From: VRUE01 sp035260485
GTDB lineage: Bacteria; Actinomycetota; Thermoleophilia; Solirubrobacterales; 70-9
DNA length: 15,243 nt
Assembly (NCBI GenBank): GCA_035260485.1
Contig: DATFVC010000021.1
Location: 1-15,243, forward strand
Direction of reading: 5' to 3'
Shown: in pieces, positions 1-8,075 of the stretch
Layout of the letters: each line of letters starts with the position of its first letter
How positions within the stretch are numbered: the stretch's first letter is position 1
The notes under the pieces: generated by a model
Told to the model about the DNA's origin: nothing
The model's input: the letters and a program-made list of their open reading frames with translations, nothing else
Database searches by the model: none
Position numbers and translations under genes: made by a program

Positions 1-75
1 CCTCCCCCGCCCCTCCCAGCCAGGGCGCTTTGTTCTGAAGCCGCGGACGGACACCCCCCACGCTCCCCCCTCAAG

Positions 76-1023
76 TCACCCTTCGTCCAACAGATCAAAC
101 GTGCACTCGCGAGGATCTTTGTCGTCCCGGAAGCGTCGAAACCTGGCGCCGTGCCGAATGCGTCCTGCAGCCGCGTGGTCATAGCCCACTTCGATCACCA
201 GCTCCGGTCGCAATGCGACCCACTCGAGGTCGCGTCCGCCCGTCCAGCGGCTTGGCTCGGCGCCGCCACGCTCGCCAGTCTCGAGTGGCGCCAGCAGCTT
301 GCGCATGCCGCGTTTGGCCTCCATGCTGAAGCCGGAGATGTGGCCTACCGGGCGCAGCTCGTCACCCGCGTAGAGCCCCAAGATCAGCGAGCCGACCGTG
401 CCCTCCTCCTTGCCCGGGCGCCAGCCGAGCACGACGCAGTCGATCTCGCGCTCCCGCTTGACCTTGGCCATCCCTTTGCGTTTGCCGGGGAGGTAGAGCG
501 CATCGAGCTGCTTCGCCATCGCCCCCTCGGTCCTGCGCAGCCACTCCTCCGCCTGCTCCGGATCGGCGCTCAGCTTGCTCAGCTCGATGCCGGTCTTCTC
601 TGCCAGGGTCTCCAGCCGGCCGCGGCGCTCGCCAAAAGGCGTCTCCAACAGCGCCTCGTCCCCCTCGGCGAGCAGGTCGAAGGCCATGTAGCCGGCCGGG
701 ATCTCCTTGGACAGCAACGCGATCCGGGACTCGGCCGGGTGGATGCGTTCCTGCAGCGCGTCGAATTCGAGGTTGCCTTCGGCGTCGCGGATGACCAGCT
801 CGCCGTCGAGCACATAGCGGCCTGGCGCAAAGCTCAGCTCCGGGAAGTAGCGGGTCAAGTCTTTCCCGCCCCGCGACTGGATGTAGGCGTCCTCGCCGTC
901 GACGAAGACGATCGCGCGGAAGCCGTCCAGCTTCTGCTCGTAGGCCCACTCATCGCCCCGTGGCAGCTCTTTGCGGGTCAGCGCCAGCTGCGGCTTGATC
1001 GGCGGCTCGAGCGGAAGCGTCAC
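76..1023 (-). CDS. ligC: ATP-dependent DNA ligase, LigC-type
   Basis: Seals nicks in duplex DNA through a ligase-AMP intermediate. The 315-residue product has the adenylation domain followed by the OB-fold domain and no primase or nuclease modules, so it resembles mycobacterial LigC rather than full LigD. Visible motifs: motif I KLDGFR with nucleophile Lys31, SRGG near residue 50, motif III DGE at 73-75, motif IIIa FD at 115-116, motif IV EGAMAK at 166-171, motif V around KVKRER (187-192), and a motif VI-like basic stretch ending in RDDKDP near 299-304. I chose GTG at 1023 because family homology begins there (LPLEPPIKP); the open frame reaches further upstream, but that extension is low-complexity and overlaps the ATPase gene. 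It lies 37 bases after the upstream ATPase gene and may be co-transcribed or have its own promoter. No Ku gene is in the window. Likely role: backup or stationary-phase repair (family knowledge). Confidence 0.93.
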   Translation of the reverse strand: MTLPLEPPIKPQLALTRKELPRGDEWAYEQKLDGFRAIVFVDGEDAYIQSRGGKDLTRYFPELSFAPGRYVLDGELVIRDAEGNLEFDALQERIHPAESRIALLSKEIPAGYMAFDLLAEGDEALLETPFGERRGRLETLAEKTGIELSKLSADPEQAEEWLRRTEGAMAKQLDALYLPGKRKGMAKVKREREIDCVVLGWRPGKEEGTVGSLILGLYAGDELRPVGHISGFSMEAKRGMRKLLAPLETGERGGAEPSRWTGGRDLEWVALRPELVIEVGYDHAAAGRIRHGARFRRFRDDKDPRECTFDLLDEG

Positions 1024-1060
1024 ACCCCGACAGTGTGGCGTGCCCGGCTCGGCTCCGCGC

Positions 1061-1906
1061 CTACAGTGGCGTGGAGTTCGCTTGCCGCGCTCGGCTCTCG
1101 CGCGGATCGGGGACGGGGATGGCGGCGAGCAGCGTCTTCGTATACGGGTCGGAGGGCTGCTCGCAGACGCGGTCCGCCGGTCCCTGCTCGACGATCTTGC
1201 CGTTGTGCATGACGGCGATCCGGTCGGAGACGTGGCGGACGACGCCGATGTCGTGGGCGACGAAGACATAGGTCAGGCCGAGCTCGTCCTGGAGGTCATC
1301 GAGCAGGTTGACGATCTGGGAGCGGATCGAGACGTCGAGGGCGGAGACAGGCTCGTCGGCCACGATCAGCTTCGGCTGCAGTGCCAGGGCGCGGGCAATT
1401 CCGACCCGTTGCCGCTGCCCGCCGGAGAACTCGTGCGGGTAGCGCTCGTAATGCTCGGGCGCGAGGCCGACCCGCTCCAGCAGCTCCTGCACGCGGTGGC
1501 GCAGCTCGGCGCCCGAGGCGCGGCGCTGCAATCGCAGCGGGTCGCCGACGATCTGGCCGACCCGCTTGCGAGGGTTGAGAGAGGCGTAGGGATCCTGGAA
1601 GATCATCTGCATCTCCGGCCGCAGCGGCCGCATCTGCCGGCGCGAGAGGCCGGCGATCTCACGGCCCTCGAACCGGACCGAGCCAGAGGTCGGTTTCAGC
1701 AGCTGCAGGACGGTGCGGCAGACCGTCGACTTGCCGCTGCCCGACTCGCCGACCAAGCCCAGCGTCTCGCCCCGGGCGACGCCGAAGCTGACGCCGTCGA
1801 CCGCGCGCACCTGGTCGACCTCGCGGTCGATCAGCAGCCCGCGCTTGATCGGGAAGTGCTTGACGAGGTCGGTCACCTCGAGAAGGTTCTCGCTCGCGGC
1901 GCTCAT
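1061..1906 (-). CDS. oppF: Oligopeptide/dipeptide ABC transporter ATPase (OppF/DppF-like)
   Basis: Cytoplasmic ATP-hydrolysing subunit that pairs with the OppD-like ATPase to power uptake through the two permeases. 281 residues: Walker A GESGSGKST at 53-61, Q-loop Q104, signature SGGQRQR at 161-167, Walker B with D184 and E185, H-loop H218. The protein stops soon after the nucleotide-binding domain (PVPDPRESR) and lacks the cysteine-rich C-terminal oligopeptide-transporter tail seen in its partner. Start ATG at 1906 has a GGAGA ribosome site (1914-1918) with a 7-base spacer, and the ATG overlaps the upstream gene's TGA by the classical ATGA, so translation is probably coupled. The gene ends with TAG at 1061-1063. 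Substrate cannot be read from the ATPase. Confidence 0.95.
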   Translation of the reverse strand: MSAASENLLEVTDLVKHFPIKRGLLIDREVDQVRAVDGVSFGVARGETLGLVGESGSGKSTVCRTVLQLLKPTSGSVRFEGREIAGLSRRQMRPLRPEMQMIFQDPYASLNPRKRVGQIVGDPLRLQRRASGAELRHRVQELLERVGLAPEHYERYPHEFSGGQRQRVGIARALALQPKLIVADEPVSALDVSIRSQIVNLLDDLQDELGLTYVFVAHDIGVVRHVSDRIAVMHNGKIVEQGPADRVCEQPSDPYTKTLLAAIPVPDPRESRARQANSTPL

Positions 1907-2937
1907 GCCGATTTCTCCAGGCCGATCTGCCCCTCGACCTCGCGCAGCTCGCGCTTTTGCTGAGGCGAGAGCCAGCAGCGATCGCGGTGCTCGGGAGCCT
2001 CGGGAAGCCGTGCGGCGAGGTCGGGGAGCTCCGCGCAGCGTCCGAACGCATGCGGGCAGCGCGGCCGGAATGCACAGCCGCCGGGCAGGTCGAGCAGCGA
2101 GGGTGGCATGCCCTGGATCTGGGGCAGGCGGTGCGGACGTGGCCGGTCGATCCGAGTCAGCGAGCCGAGCAGGCCCCAGGTATAGGGGTGCTGGGGGTCA
2201 TAGAAGAGCTGATCGAGCGTCCCCTGCTCGACCACCCGCCCCGCGTACATCACCAGCACCCGGTCGGCGACCTCGGCGACGACGCCGAGGTCGTGGGTGA
2301 TCAGGATCGTCGCCAGGCCGCGCTCGCGGTTGAGCCGGCCCAACAGGTCGAGGATCTGCGCCTGGATCGTCACGTCGAGGGCGGTGGTCGGCTCGTCGGC
2401 AATCAACACCTCAGGCGCCAGCGCCAGCGCCAGCGCGATCATCGCGCGCTGCCGCATCCCACCTGAGAGCTCGTGCGGATAGTCGCCGGCACGGCGTTGC
2501 GCCTCCGGGATTCCCACAGAGTCGAGCAGCCCGACCGCTTCCTGCCACGCCTCGTTCTTGCTGACCCCGGACCGGTGGGCGCGAATCGCCTCGACGATCT
2601 GACCGCCGACCCGGTAGACCGGGTTGAGCGAGGTCATCGGATCCTGGAAGACCATCGCGATCCCCTCGCCGCGCACCCTCTGCAGCTCGGCCTCGCTTGC
2701 GTCAACCAGCTCGGCGCCGCGCAGCCGCACGGAGCCGTCTATCTGCGCGTTGGGAGAGCGGGTCAGCCCCATGATCGTCTGCGCGGTGACGCTCTTGCCC
2801 GAGCCCGACTCACCGACGATCGCCAGCACTTCACCCGCGGCGAGGTCGAACGAGACGCCGTCAACTGCCTGCAGCCGACCGCCTTCGGTCGTGAAGCCGA
2901 CCCGCAGGTCGCTCACGCTGAGCAGCTTCTCGCTCAC
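1903..2937 (-). CDS. oppD: Oligopeptide/dipeptide ABC transporter ATPase (OppD/DppD-like)
   Basis: Second ATPase of the importer, 344 residues. Walker A GESGSGKS at 42-49, Q-loop Q98, signature LSGGM at 157-161, Walker B with D181 and E182, H-loop H215. The C-terminal domain has the family's LPGGCAFRPRC motif and four cysteines at 288, 294, 301 and 321 (C-x5-C-x6-C-x19-C), the arrangement known to bind an iron-sulfur cluster in DppD-type ATPases. I start it at GTG 2937, where homology begins (SEKLLSVSDLRVGF); an ORF extension upstream is serine-rich and antisense-like to the preceding permease. The start lies 13 bases after the OppB stop and has no clear Shine-Dalgarno, so it probably relies on coupling. 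It overlaps OppF by four bases. Confidence 0.94.
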   Translation of the reverse strand: MSEKLLSVSDLRVGFTTEGGRLQAVDGVSFDLAAGEVLAIVGESGSGKSVTAQTIMGLTRSPNAQIDGSVRLRGAELVDASEAELQRVRGEGIAMVFQDPMTSLNPVYRVGGQIVEAIRAHRSGVSKNEAWQEAVGLLDSVGIPEAQRRAGDYPHELSGGMRQRAMIALALALAPEVLIADEPTTALDVTIQAQILDLLGRLNRERGLATILITHDLGVVAEVADRVLVMYAGRVVEQGTLDQLFYDPQHPYTWGLLGSLTRIDRPRPHRLPQIQGMPPSLLDLPGGCAFRPRCPHAFGRCAELPDLAARLPEAPEHRDRCWLSPQQKRELREVEGQIGLEKSA

Positions 2938-2950
2938 GGCGGACCCACGC

Positions 2951-3907
2951 TCACTGCGCCGAGCTCCCCAGCTTGACCCGGGGATCGAGGTAGGCGTAGG
3001 CGATGTCGACAAGCGCGTTGAAGAGGACGACGAAGAAGGCGCCGAAGAGGACGATCGCCATGATCGGCGGCAGGTCGAAGTTTTTGAGTGAGTCGTAGGC
3101 ATACTGGCCGATGCCGTTGAGGCCGAAGATCGCTTCGATAAGGATCGCGCCGCCGAGCAGCGCGCCGAAGTCGAGGCCGAACAGAGTGACGATCGGGACC
3201 AGTGAGTTGCGCAGCACGTGGCGGGTCATCACGCGGCGCTCGCCGAGGCCCTTGGCGCGTGCGGTGCGCACGTAGTCCTCGCCCATCGCGTCGAGCATGT
3301 TGGAGCGCAGCACGCGGCTGTAGAAGCCGACGTAGAGGATCGCCAGCGTGATCCAGGGCAGGACCAGGTGGTTTGCCCATTCGACCGGGTCGGCGGTGAG
3401 TTCGACGTATTCGCCCGAGGGAAACAGTTCGATCTTGTAGGTCAGGTAGTTGAGGAAGATCGCCGCGAGCCAAAAGACCGGCATCGAGATCCCAGCCACG
3501 GCGATGACGGTGAGCGCCTTGTCGAGCAGGCCCCCAGCCCTGACCGCCGAGAGGTAGCCGAAGAGAATCCCGAAGAACATCCAGATCACGGCGGCGCCGA
3601 CGCAGAGCGAGAAGGTTGCAGGGATCCCTTCGACGATCCGTTCGTCGACGTTTTCCCGCCCTTCGTAGGAGATCACGTCACCGCTGAAGATCTTCTTCAT
3701 CATCGTCAGGTACTGCTGGGGCAGCGGGTCGTTGAAGCCCCATTCCTGGGTGATGCTGGCAACGAGCTGCGGGGTCGCGCTTTTGCCGGCCATCTGCTGC
3801 GCCGGATCCGAGCTGGGGACGACGTTGAAGATCAGGAAGGTCAGCACCGAGACGGCGAACAGAACCGCCGCCATGCCGATCAGGCGCCTGACGATGAAGC
3901 GACCCAT
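2951..3907 (-). CDS. oppB: Oligopeptide/dipeptide ABC transporter permease (OppB/DppB-like)
   Basis: Inner-membrane permease of 318 residues. It begins with the typical OppB N-terminus (basic residues, then a transmembrane helix ending FNVVP), a large extracytoplasmic loop, and about five more hydrophobic segments. The cytoplasmic coupling (EAA) loop reads RTARAKGLGERRV followed by HVLRNSLVP, which docks onto the ATPases; the family motif EAIFGLNGIGQ follows. The gene ends in YLDPRVKLG, as is usual for OppB. Start ATG at 3907 overlaps the upstream OppC stop by one base (TGATG), implying coupled translation. In most opp/dpp operons OppB precedes OppC; here the order is reversed. Confidence 0.95.
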   Translation of the reverse strand: MGRFIVRRLIGMAAVLFAVSVLTFLIFNVVPSSDPAQQMAGKSATPQLVASITQEWGFNDPLPQQYLTMMKKIFSGDVISYEGRENVDERIVEGIPATFSLCVGAAVIWMFFGILFGYLSAVRAGGLLDKALTVIAVAGISMPVFWLAAIFLNYLTYKIELFPSGEYVELTADPVEWANHLVLPWITLAILYVGFYSRVLRSNMLDAMGEDYVRTARAKGLGERRVMTRHVLRNSLVPIVTLFGLDFGALLGGAILIEAIFGLNGIGQYAYDSLKNFDLPPIMAIVLFGAFFVVLFNALVDIAYAYLDPRVKLGSSAQ

Positions 3908-4923
3908 CAGATCGCCGTCCCTTGGGGCTCGGCCATGCCCGCGTGTGCCTCGAGCCGCACCTTCGACTTGGGGTCGAGCGCATCGCGGAGCCCGTCGCCG
4001 AAGACGTTGACCGAGAGCACCGTGAGCAGGATCATCGTGCCCGGGATGACGGTCAGCAAGGGCGCGCTGGTGAGCAGCTCGAAGCCTCCGCCGATCATCG
4101 TGCCCCAGGAGGTATTCGGTGGCTGCACCCCGATGCCGAGAAAGGAGAGCGCCGACTCGAGCAGCATGCTGTTGGCGATGCTGAGGGTGAAGAAGACGAT
4201 GATCGTCGAGAGCAGGTTCGGCAGCATCTCGCCGAACATCACCCGCAGGGGGCCGGCTCCCTGCGCCACGGCCGCCTCGACGAACTCCTTCTCGCGCAGT
4301 GAGAGCACCTCGCCTCGGATCGGCCGCGCCACGTACGGCGTATAGACGAAGCCGATGATCAGGATCGGGATCCAGATCGAGCCGCCCGAGAGGTGGAGTG
4401 GGCCGATCTGCAGCCCCCCGACCGCAAGCGAGAGGCCGAGGGCTATCGCCAGCAGGGTCACCGGGAAGGCCCAGATGACGTCCATAGCCCGTGAGACGAC
4501 CGCGTCGGCCCAGCCACCGTAGTAGCCGGCGAAGAGTCCGAGGATCGTCGCCAGCAGGACGGTGATCAGTGCCGCGACAATGCCGATGAAGAGCGAGATC
4601 CGCCCCCCGTACATCAGCCGCACCATCTCGTCGCGGCCCAGCCGGCCGTCGGCGCCGAGGAAGAACTTGCCGCCGGCGCCGAACCAGAGTGGGCCGACCG
4701 GCTTGCCTTCCGGGTTGACGACTTCGCGCACTTCGCCGTCGACTTCGACCTTCTGCAAGGTGTGCGTCGCGTTTGGGCTCGTATGAGCGACATGGTCCGC
4801 CCAGAATGGCGCCGCGAGGACGAAGATGACGATCACGACGAAGAGGCCGAGGAAGGCCAGCGCAACCCGGTTACGCCGCAGCCGCCGGTAGGCCAGATAC
4901 CAGGGGCTGCGGCTTTCCATCAT
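3907..4923 (-). CDS. oppC: Oligopeptide/dipeptide ABC transporter permease (OppC/DppC-like)
   Basis: Inner-membrane permease, 338 residues from ATG 4923 (a second ATG follows directly at 4920, so the start may be three bases later). It has the OppC-type N-terminus with one helix (VALAFLGLFVVIVIFVLAA), an extracytoplasmic loop of roughly 60 residues containing a short beta-rich insert, then FLGADGRLGRDEMVRLMYGG, the OppC version of the LGTDxxGRD motif, and five further helices. The EAA loop is EFVEAAVAQGAGPLRVM followed by MLPN. The C-terminal DPKSKVR matches the family. The first ATG overlaps the TGA of the binding-protein gene (ATGA), and no Shine-Dalgarno is visible, so translation is probably coupled to that gene. 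Confidence 0.95.
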   Translation of the reverse strand: MMESRSPWYLAYRRLRRNRVALAFLGLFVVIVIFVLAAPFWADHVAHTSPNATHTLQKVEVDGEVREVVNPEGKPVGPLWFGAGGKFFLGADGRLGRDEMVRLMYGGRISLFIGIVAALITVLLATILGLFAGYYGGWADAVVSRAMDVIWAFPVTLLAIALGLSLAVGGLQIGPLHLSGGSIWIPILIIGFVYTPYVARPIRGEVLSLREKEFVEAAVAQGAGPLRVMFGEMLPNLLSTIIVFFTLSIANSMLLESALSFLGIGVQPPNTSWGTMIGGGFELLTSAPLLTVIPGTMILLTVLSVNVFGDGLRDALDPKSKVRLEAHAGMAEPQGTAI

Positions 4924-6548
4924 TTGAACTGGAAGCTGGCCAGGCTGTGCCCGAAGGTCGGGTTGAAGATCACCTTTTCGAGGTCGATTTTGCTGGAGAC
5001 GAAGGTGGAGACGGTGTTGGCGCCGTAAGGCGCCCACGGAGCCTGTTCCATGTATTCGCGGTCCATCGCTGCGTATTCGGCTTCCTGCTTTGGCCCGAGC
5101 GCTTCTCGACCGAGCCTTGCGATCTTCGCGTTCAGCTTCGGATCGTTGGTGTAGGAGACGTTGGTGTTACTGGTGGGTGCGATGCTTTCCCCGGCCAGCA
5201 GCGGCTGGAAGAAGTCATTGGGGTTCGGATAGTCCTCGTACCAGTCGCTCCAGCCGGTGTCGAGGTCCGGGGTCGTGGCGTTGCCGATGATCGTGAAGTA
5301 GTTGTTGGCGTTGATCGTTTTCAGCTTGGCGTTGAAGCCGAGCTTGCTGAGAACGTCCTGGTAGTAGGCGCCCGCTTCGTCGTTGGGGCTTTCGTTGTCG
5401 GTCCAGACCGTGATGTTGCGGTCGGTGGGATTGGCTTCCTTGAAAAGCGCCTTTGCCTTGGCCATGTTGTGCGGGTAGAGGTCGAACGTTTTGTGGCCCG
5501 GCATTCCTTCCGGCAGGATCTGGTGCGTCGCGGCGAGCGACCCGGCGTAGATCCGTTCCAGCGCCGCGCTGTCGACGGCGTAGTTGACGGCCTGGCGGAC
5601 CTTGGGGTCGTCGAAGGGCGCCTTGGTCGTGTTCATCCAGAAGTAGTAGAGGTTGATCGGGTGCTCGATCCGGAACTGGGTTCCTTCGTATTGTTCCTTG
5701 ACTTTGCTGTACAGGTCGGCGGGGACGAGGGTCTGCATCCAGTCGGCCTTGCCCCGTTCGACTTCGTTGACCTGGGTCGAGCTGTTGCCGACGATCTTGA
5801 TGTCGATCTTGTCGACGTGGCCGCTGGGCAAGTGTGGCATCAGCTTGCCGTTGTTCTTCGCCCACTGCGGGTTGCGCGCGTAGGACCAGCCGCGGCCCGG
5901 TTCGGACTTGGTGATCACGTATGGCCCCGTAGCCGGAGGCGGGTCAGCCGTCAGGTTCTTGGCGGGCGTGCCCGGCGGAACGAGCGCGACGAACAGCATG
6001 CCCAGCTCGTTGGTGAAGGTGCCGCGCGGCTTGGTCAGGTCGATGACGATTTCGCCGGTTTTGTCGTTGGTCTTGATGCCCGGAATGCCACCGCTCTTGG
6101 TTTCGGCGAACTTTTCGGCGCCGACGATGTCGGCATAGAAGGGCGAGCCGGGGGAGTTGATCTTGAAGACGCGTTCTACCGTGCTGGTGAAATCGGAGGC
6201 CTTGACCGGGGCGCCGTCGGAGTACTTGAGACCCTTGCGCAGCGTCAGCGTGTACGTCTTGCCGCCATTGGTGATCTTGGGCATGCTCTCGGCGAGCCCC
6301 GGTTCCACCTTGCTGCCCGCGACCCCGTTGGCCCGGGCGTAGGTCAGCAACGGGAGGTAGGTGTCGTACATCGCCGTCCAGCCTTCCTGGGTGTAGGAGA
6401 GCGCCGGATCGATGTAGTCGGGGAATGAGGCGTAGGTGCCGGTCAGGGTGCCGCCTTCCTTGCCTTCCGAGCCGCCGCCGCACGACGCGAGGCTCAGAGC
6501 TACCACCGCCAGTCCGACAACGGTCAGGGCTGCATGCAGCTTCCTCAC
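4920..6548 (-). CDS. oppA: ABC transporter family-5 solute-binding lipoprotein (DppA/OppA-like)
   Basis: Extracytoplasmic substrate receptor of the importer, 542 residues. The N-terminus is a lipoprotein signal: basic start, hydrophobic core, then lipobox LASC with the lipidated Cys at residue 23, followed by a Gly/Ser-rich linker (GGGSEGKEGG). The mature part has the SBP_bac_5 fold markers, including YTLTLRKGLKYSDGAPVKASDF and the downstream VRQAVNYAVD segment. Start is GTG at 6548, with a strong GGAGG site (6556-6560) 7 bases upstream; that site lies inside the last codons of the MFS gene, whose stop is only one base away. Family-5 receptors bind peptides, opines, nickel or other chelates; the pocket residues do not reveal which. 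Confidence 0.95.
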   Translation of the reverse strand: MRKLHAALTVVGLAVVALSLASCGGGSEGKEGGTLTGTYASFPDYIDPALSYTQEGWTAMYDTYLPLLTYARANGVAGSKVEPGLAESMPKITNGGKTYTLTLRKGLKYSDGAPVKASDFTSTVERVFKINSPGSPFYADIVGAEKFAETKSGGIPGIKTNDKTGEIVIDLTKPRGTFTNELGMLFVALVPPGTPAKNLTADPPPATGPYVITKSEPGRGWSYARNPQWAKNNGKLMPHLPSGHVDKIDIKIVGNSSTQVNEVERGKADWMQTLVPADLYSKVKEQYEGTQFRIEHPINLYYFWMNTTKAPFDDPKVRQAVNYAVDSAALERIYAGSLAATHQILPEGMPGHKTFDLYPHNMAKAKALFKEANPTDRNITVWTDNESPNDEAGAYYQDVLSKLGFNAKLKTINANNYFTIIGNATTPDLDTGWSDWYEDYPNPNDFFQPLLAGESIAPTSNTNVSYTNDPKLNAKIARLGREALGPKQEAEYAAMDREYMEQAPWAPYGANTVSTFVSSKIDLEKVIFNPTFGHSLASFQFK

Positions 6549-6549
6549 G

Positions 6550-7854
6550 TCACGACCTCCGTTCCGGGCTGGGCAGAACCTCTGCGGGAATTAACTCCAC
6601 CATAATCTCGTCAGCGGCGGCGTCAACGCTCCCTGGACTTTCTTTTGCGCGGTCCAGAGGCCAATTCCTGCCCAGCGCCAAGACCGAGATCGCGACGATC
6701 GCCATCACGCCGGCTCCCGCCACGAGGAATGCAGCTCGCGGGCTCCACTGGGTTGCGATCAGGCCGCCGAGGATGTAGCCGAGACCGGGCGCCGCTGAGG
6801 CGACCGATTCGAGGGTGCCGATCACCCGCGCTTGCATCGTCGGCGCCGTCAGCTCCTGGACGGCGCTGACCACGGCGACCCATTGGATGCCGTTCCCCGC
6901 ACCGCCGAGGACAGATGCCGCGCAGGCGATCGCAAGCACCTGGGCGCCAGCCATGCCGAGGTAACCGGCGCCGATCGCCACGGTGCTGAAGAAGAGGAGA
7001 ACCGGCAGCGAGGCGCGCCGCAGGGTGGCGAAGACGACGCTGCCGAGCACCATCCCAACTCCCCAGCTGCCGAGCAGCAAGCCGTAGCCGGTGTCACCCG
7101 CCCCCAGCGTTTCCTTCGCGTAGATCACCTCGATCGGAATCACGACCGAGAAGAAGACGAGCGCCCCGGCCTGTGCGGCCAGCAGGCGCCGCAGGGTTGG
7201 ATTGCGGCGGATGTATCTCAGCCCGGCGCGCACCTGCTCACGCAGCTGGCCGGGCTCGGGCTCGGCCTGCGGCAGGGGCTTTGCGGTGAGCAGGATCCAG
7301 CCGATCAGGTAGAAGGAGGCGGCGTCCAGCAGCAGCGCCGACTGGACACCGAAAGCGGCAACCGCGGCGCCGGCCAGCGCTGGCCCCACCGCGGCCCCGC
7401 CGGTGAAGGCGATGTTGAGAACCGCGTTGCCGGCGCGCAGCTCGCCCTCTGGCTCGAGCATCGCGGCGGCGACAGCGCGCGTCAGAGTCTTCGCGGTTAA
7501 CGCGAGGGCGCCGTCCAGCGCCGCGACCGCGACGACAGCGACCAGCGAGAAGTGGCCGGCAAGCAGCGCGAGGACGCCGAAGGCCGCCGCCTCGGCGGCG
7601 TAGATCGCCGGCAGCACGAAGCGGGGCGGGGGGCGCTCGAGGCGGACGACGAAGAACGGCGTCAGCAGCGCCGGCAGGAAGCCGGTCCCGATGAAGAGCA
7701 GCGCCGTGGCCAGGGCGCTGTCGGTCAGCTCGAAGACGAGCACCGAGAGGGCGATGACGCCGAGCCAGTCGCCCATCTCGTTGACCGCATAAGAGAGCGC
7801 CAGACGCCGGAAGGCCGGTCGTCGCAGCGGGTCGCGCAAGCGTGGACTACCCAT
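6550..7854 (-). CDS. MFS transporter, EntS/DUF894 (MFS_3)-like exporter
   Basis: Major facilitator protein of 434 residues with about 12 hydrophobic segments. The N-terminus (LRDPLRRPAFRRLALSYAVNEMGDWLG) and the following helices resemble the MFS_3 group, which contains enterobactin exporter EntS, MefA-type macrolide efflux pumps and other small-molecule exporters. The C-terminal 35 residues are hydrophilic and acidic. Start ATG at 7854 has no good Shine-Dalgarno (a GGGGA lies about 13 bases upstream). The stop TGA at 6550-6552 is one base from the GTG of the solute-binding protein, so the exporter is the first gene of the importer operon. An exporter physically joined to a family-5 importer suggests export of a small molecule and re-uptake of it or of its complex, but no biosynthetic gene is present, and drug or peptide export is equally possible. 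Confidence 0.88.
   Translation of the reverse strand: MGSPRLRDPLRRPAFRRLALSYAVNEMGDWLGVIALSVLVFELTDSALATALLFIGTGFLPALLTPFFVVRLERPPPRFVLPAIYAAEAAAFGVLALLAGHFSLVAVVAVAALDGALALTAKTLTRAVAAAMLEPEGELRAGNAVLNIAFTGGAAVGPALAGAAVAAFGVQSALLLDAASFYLIGWILLTAKPLPQAEPEPGQLREQVRAGLRYIRRNPTLRRLLAAQAGALVFFSVVIPIEVIYAKETLGAGDTGYGLLLGSWGVGMVLGSVVFATLRRASLPVLLFFSTVAIGAGYLGMAGAQVLAIACAASVLGGAGNGIQWVAVVSAVQELTAPTMQARVIGTLESVASAAPGLGYILGGLIATQWSPRAAFLVAGAGVMAIVAISVLALGRNWPLDRAKESPGSVDAAADEIMVELIPAEVLPSPERRS
6556..6560 (-). promoter_or_regulatory. Shine-Dalgarno (GGAGG) of the binding-protein gene
   Basis: On the minus strand GGAGG precedes the GTG at 6548 by 7 bases. It is the strongest ribosome site in the operon, fitting the need for more receptor than other subunits, and it decides the GTG start. 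It sits inside the 3' end of the MFS coding sequence. Confidence 0.8.
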
Positions 7855-7880
7855 TATTTGACTGGAATCCCCACATGTTT

Positions 7881-7915
7881 ATGCACAACTTTCCGTGCAG
7901 ATGCACAAGTTTCCG
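7881..7915. repeat. Tandem direct repeat ATGCACAA[C/G]TTTCCG, possible operator
   Basis: Two 15-bp copies, at 7881-7895 and 7901-7915, differ at one base (C or G at position 9) and are separated by TGCAG, giving an exact 20-bp period, or about two helical turns. Seven bases of the first copy (GCACAAC, 7883-7889) are also inverted at 7920-7926 (GTTGTGC). The pair lies 27 to 61 bases upstream of the MFS start, where a promoter would be, so a regulator-binding site is a reasonable reading. Confidence 0.55.
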
Positions 7916-8046
7916 CCAGGTTGTGCTACAAACTTGACAGCAGATAAGACGTTTCTCGCCGAGTCTTGCGCGAGATTCCCCGCACGGGCTTCGACGAAGG
8001 GATGAGGCACATGGGCTGGAAAAAGTAAATAAGGCTTTAGAAGCAA

Positions 8047-8069
8047 GGCGATCTCGTTTGAGTATCGCC
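8047..8069 (+). other. Strong RNA hairpin upstream of a terminator-like stem
   Basis: GGCGATCTC (8047-8055) pairs with GAG then ATCGCC (8060-8069, with one bulged T at 8063) around a GTTT loop: a 9-bp stem. It lies seven bases 5' of the next stem, so on the plus strand the two would form consecutive hairpins as in a small RNA or attenuator. Confidence 0.45.
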
Positions 8070-8075
8070 ATAGAT

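Noticed and set aside
151..1212. Long plus-strand open frame opposite the DNA ligase
   Set aside because: It is antisense to a gene with all ligase motifs, its product is low-complexity and Arg/Ala/Leu-rich, and long antisense frames are expected at this GC content.
3218..4345. Plus-strand open frames opposite the permease genes, including a 375-residue one
   Set aside because: The products are rich in His, Asp and Arg with no domain, while the opposite strand encodes canonical OppB and OppC.
4947..6428. 493-residue plus-strand open frame opposite the solute-binding protein
   Set aside because: Shadow of the lipoprotein gene; its Val/Gly/Asp-rich composition reflects codon complementarity.
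7934..7939. TTGACA hexamer as a plus-strand promoter
   Set aside because: No -10 element occurs at 16 to 19 bases downstream (the sequence there is CTCGCCG-like), so the hexamer alone is not enough.
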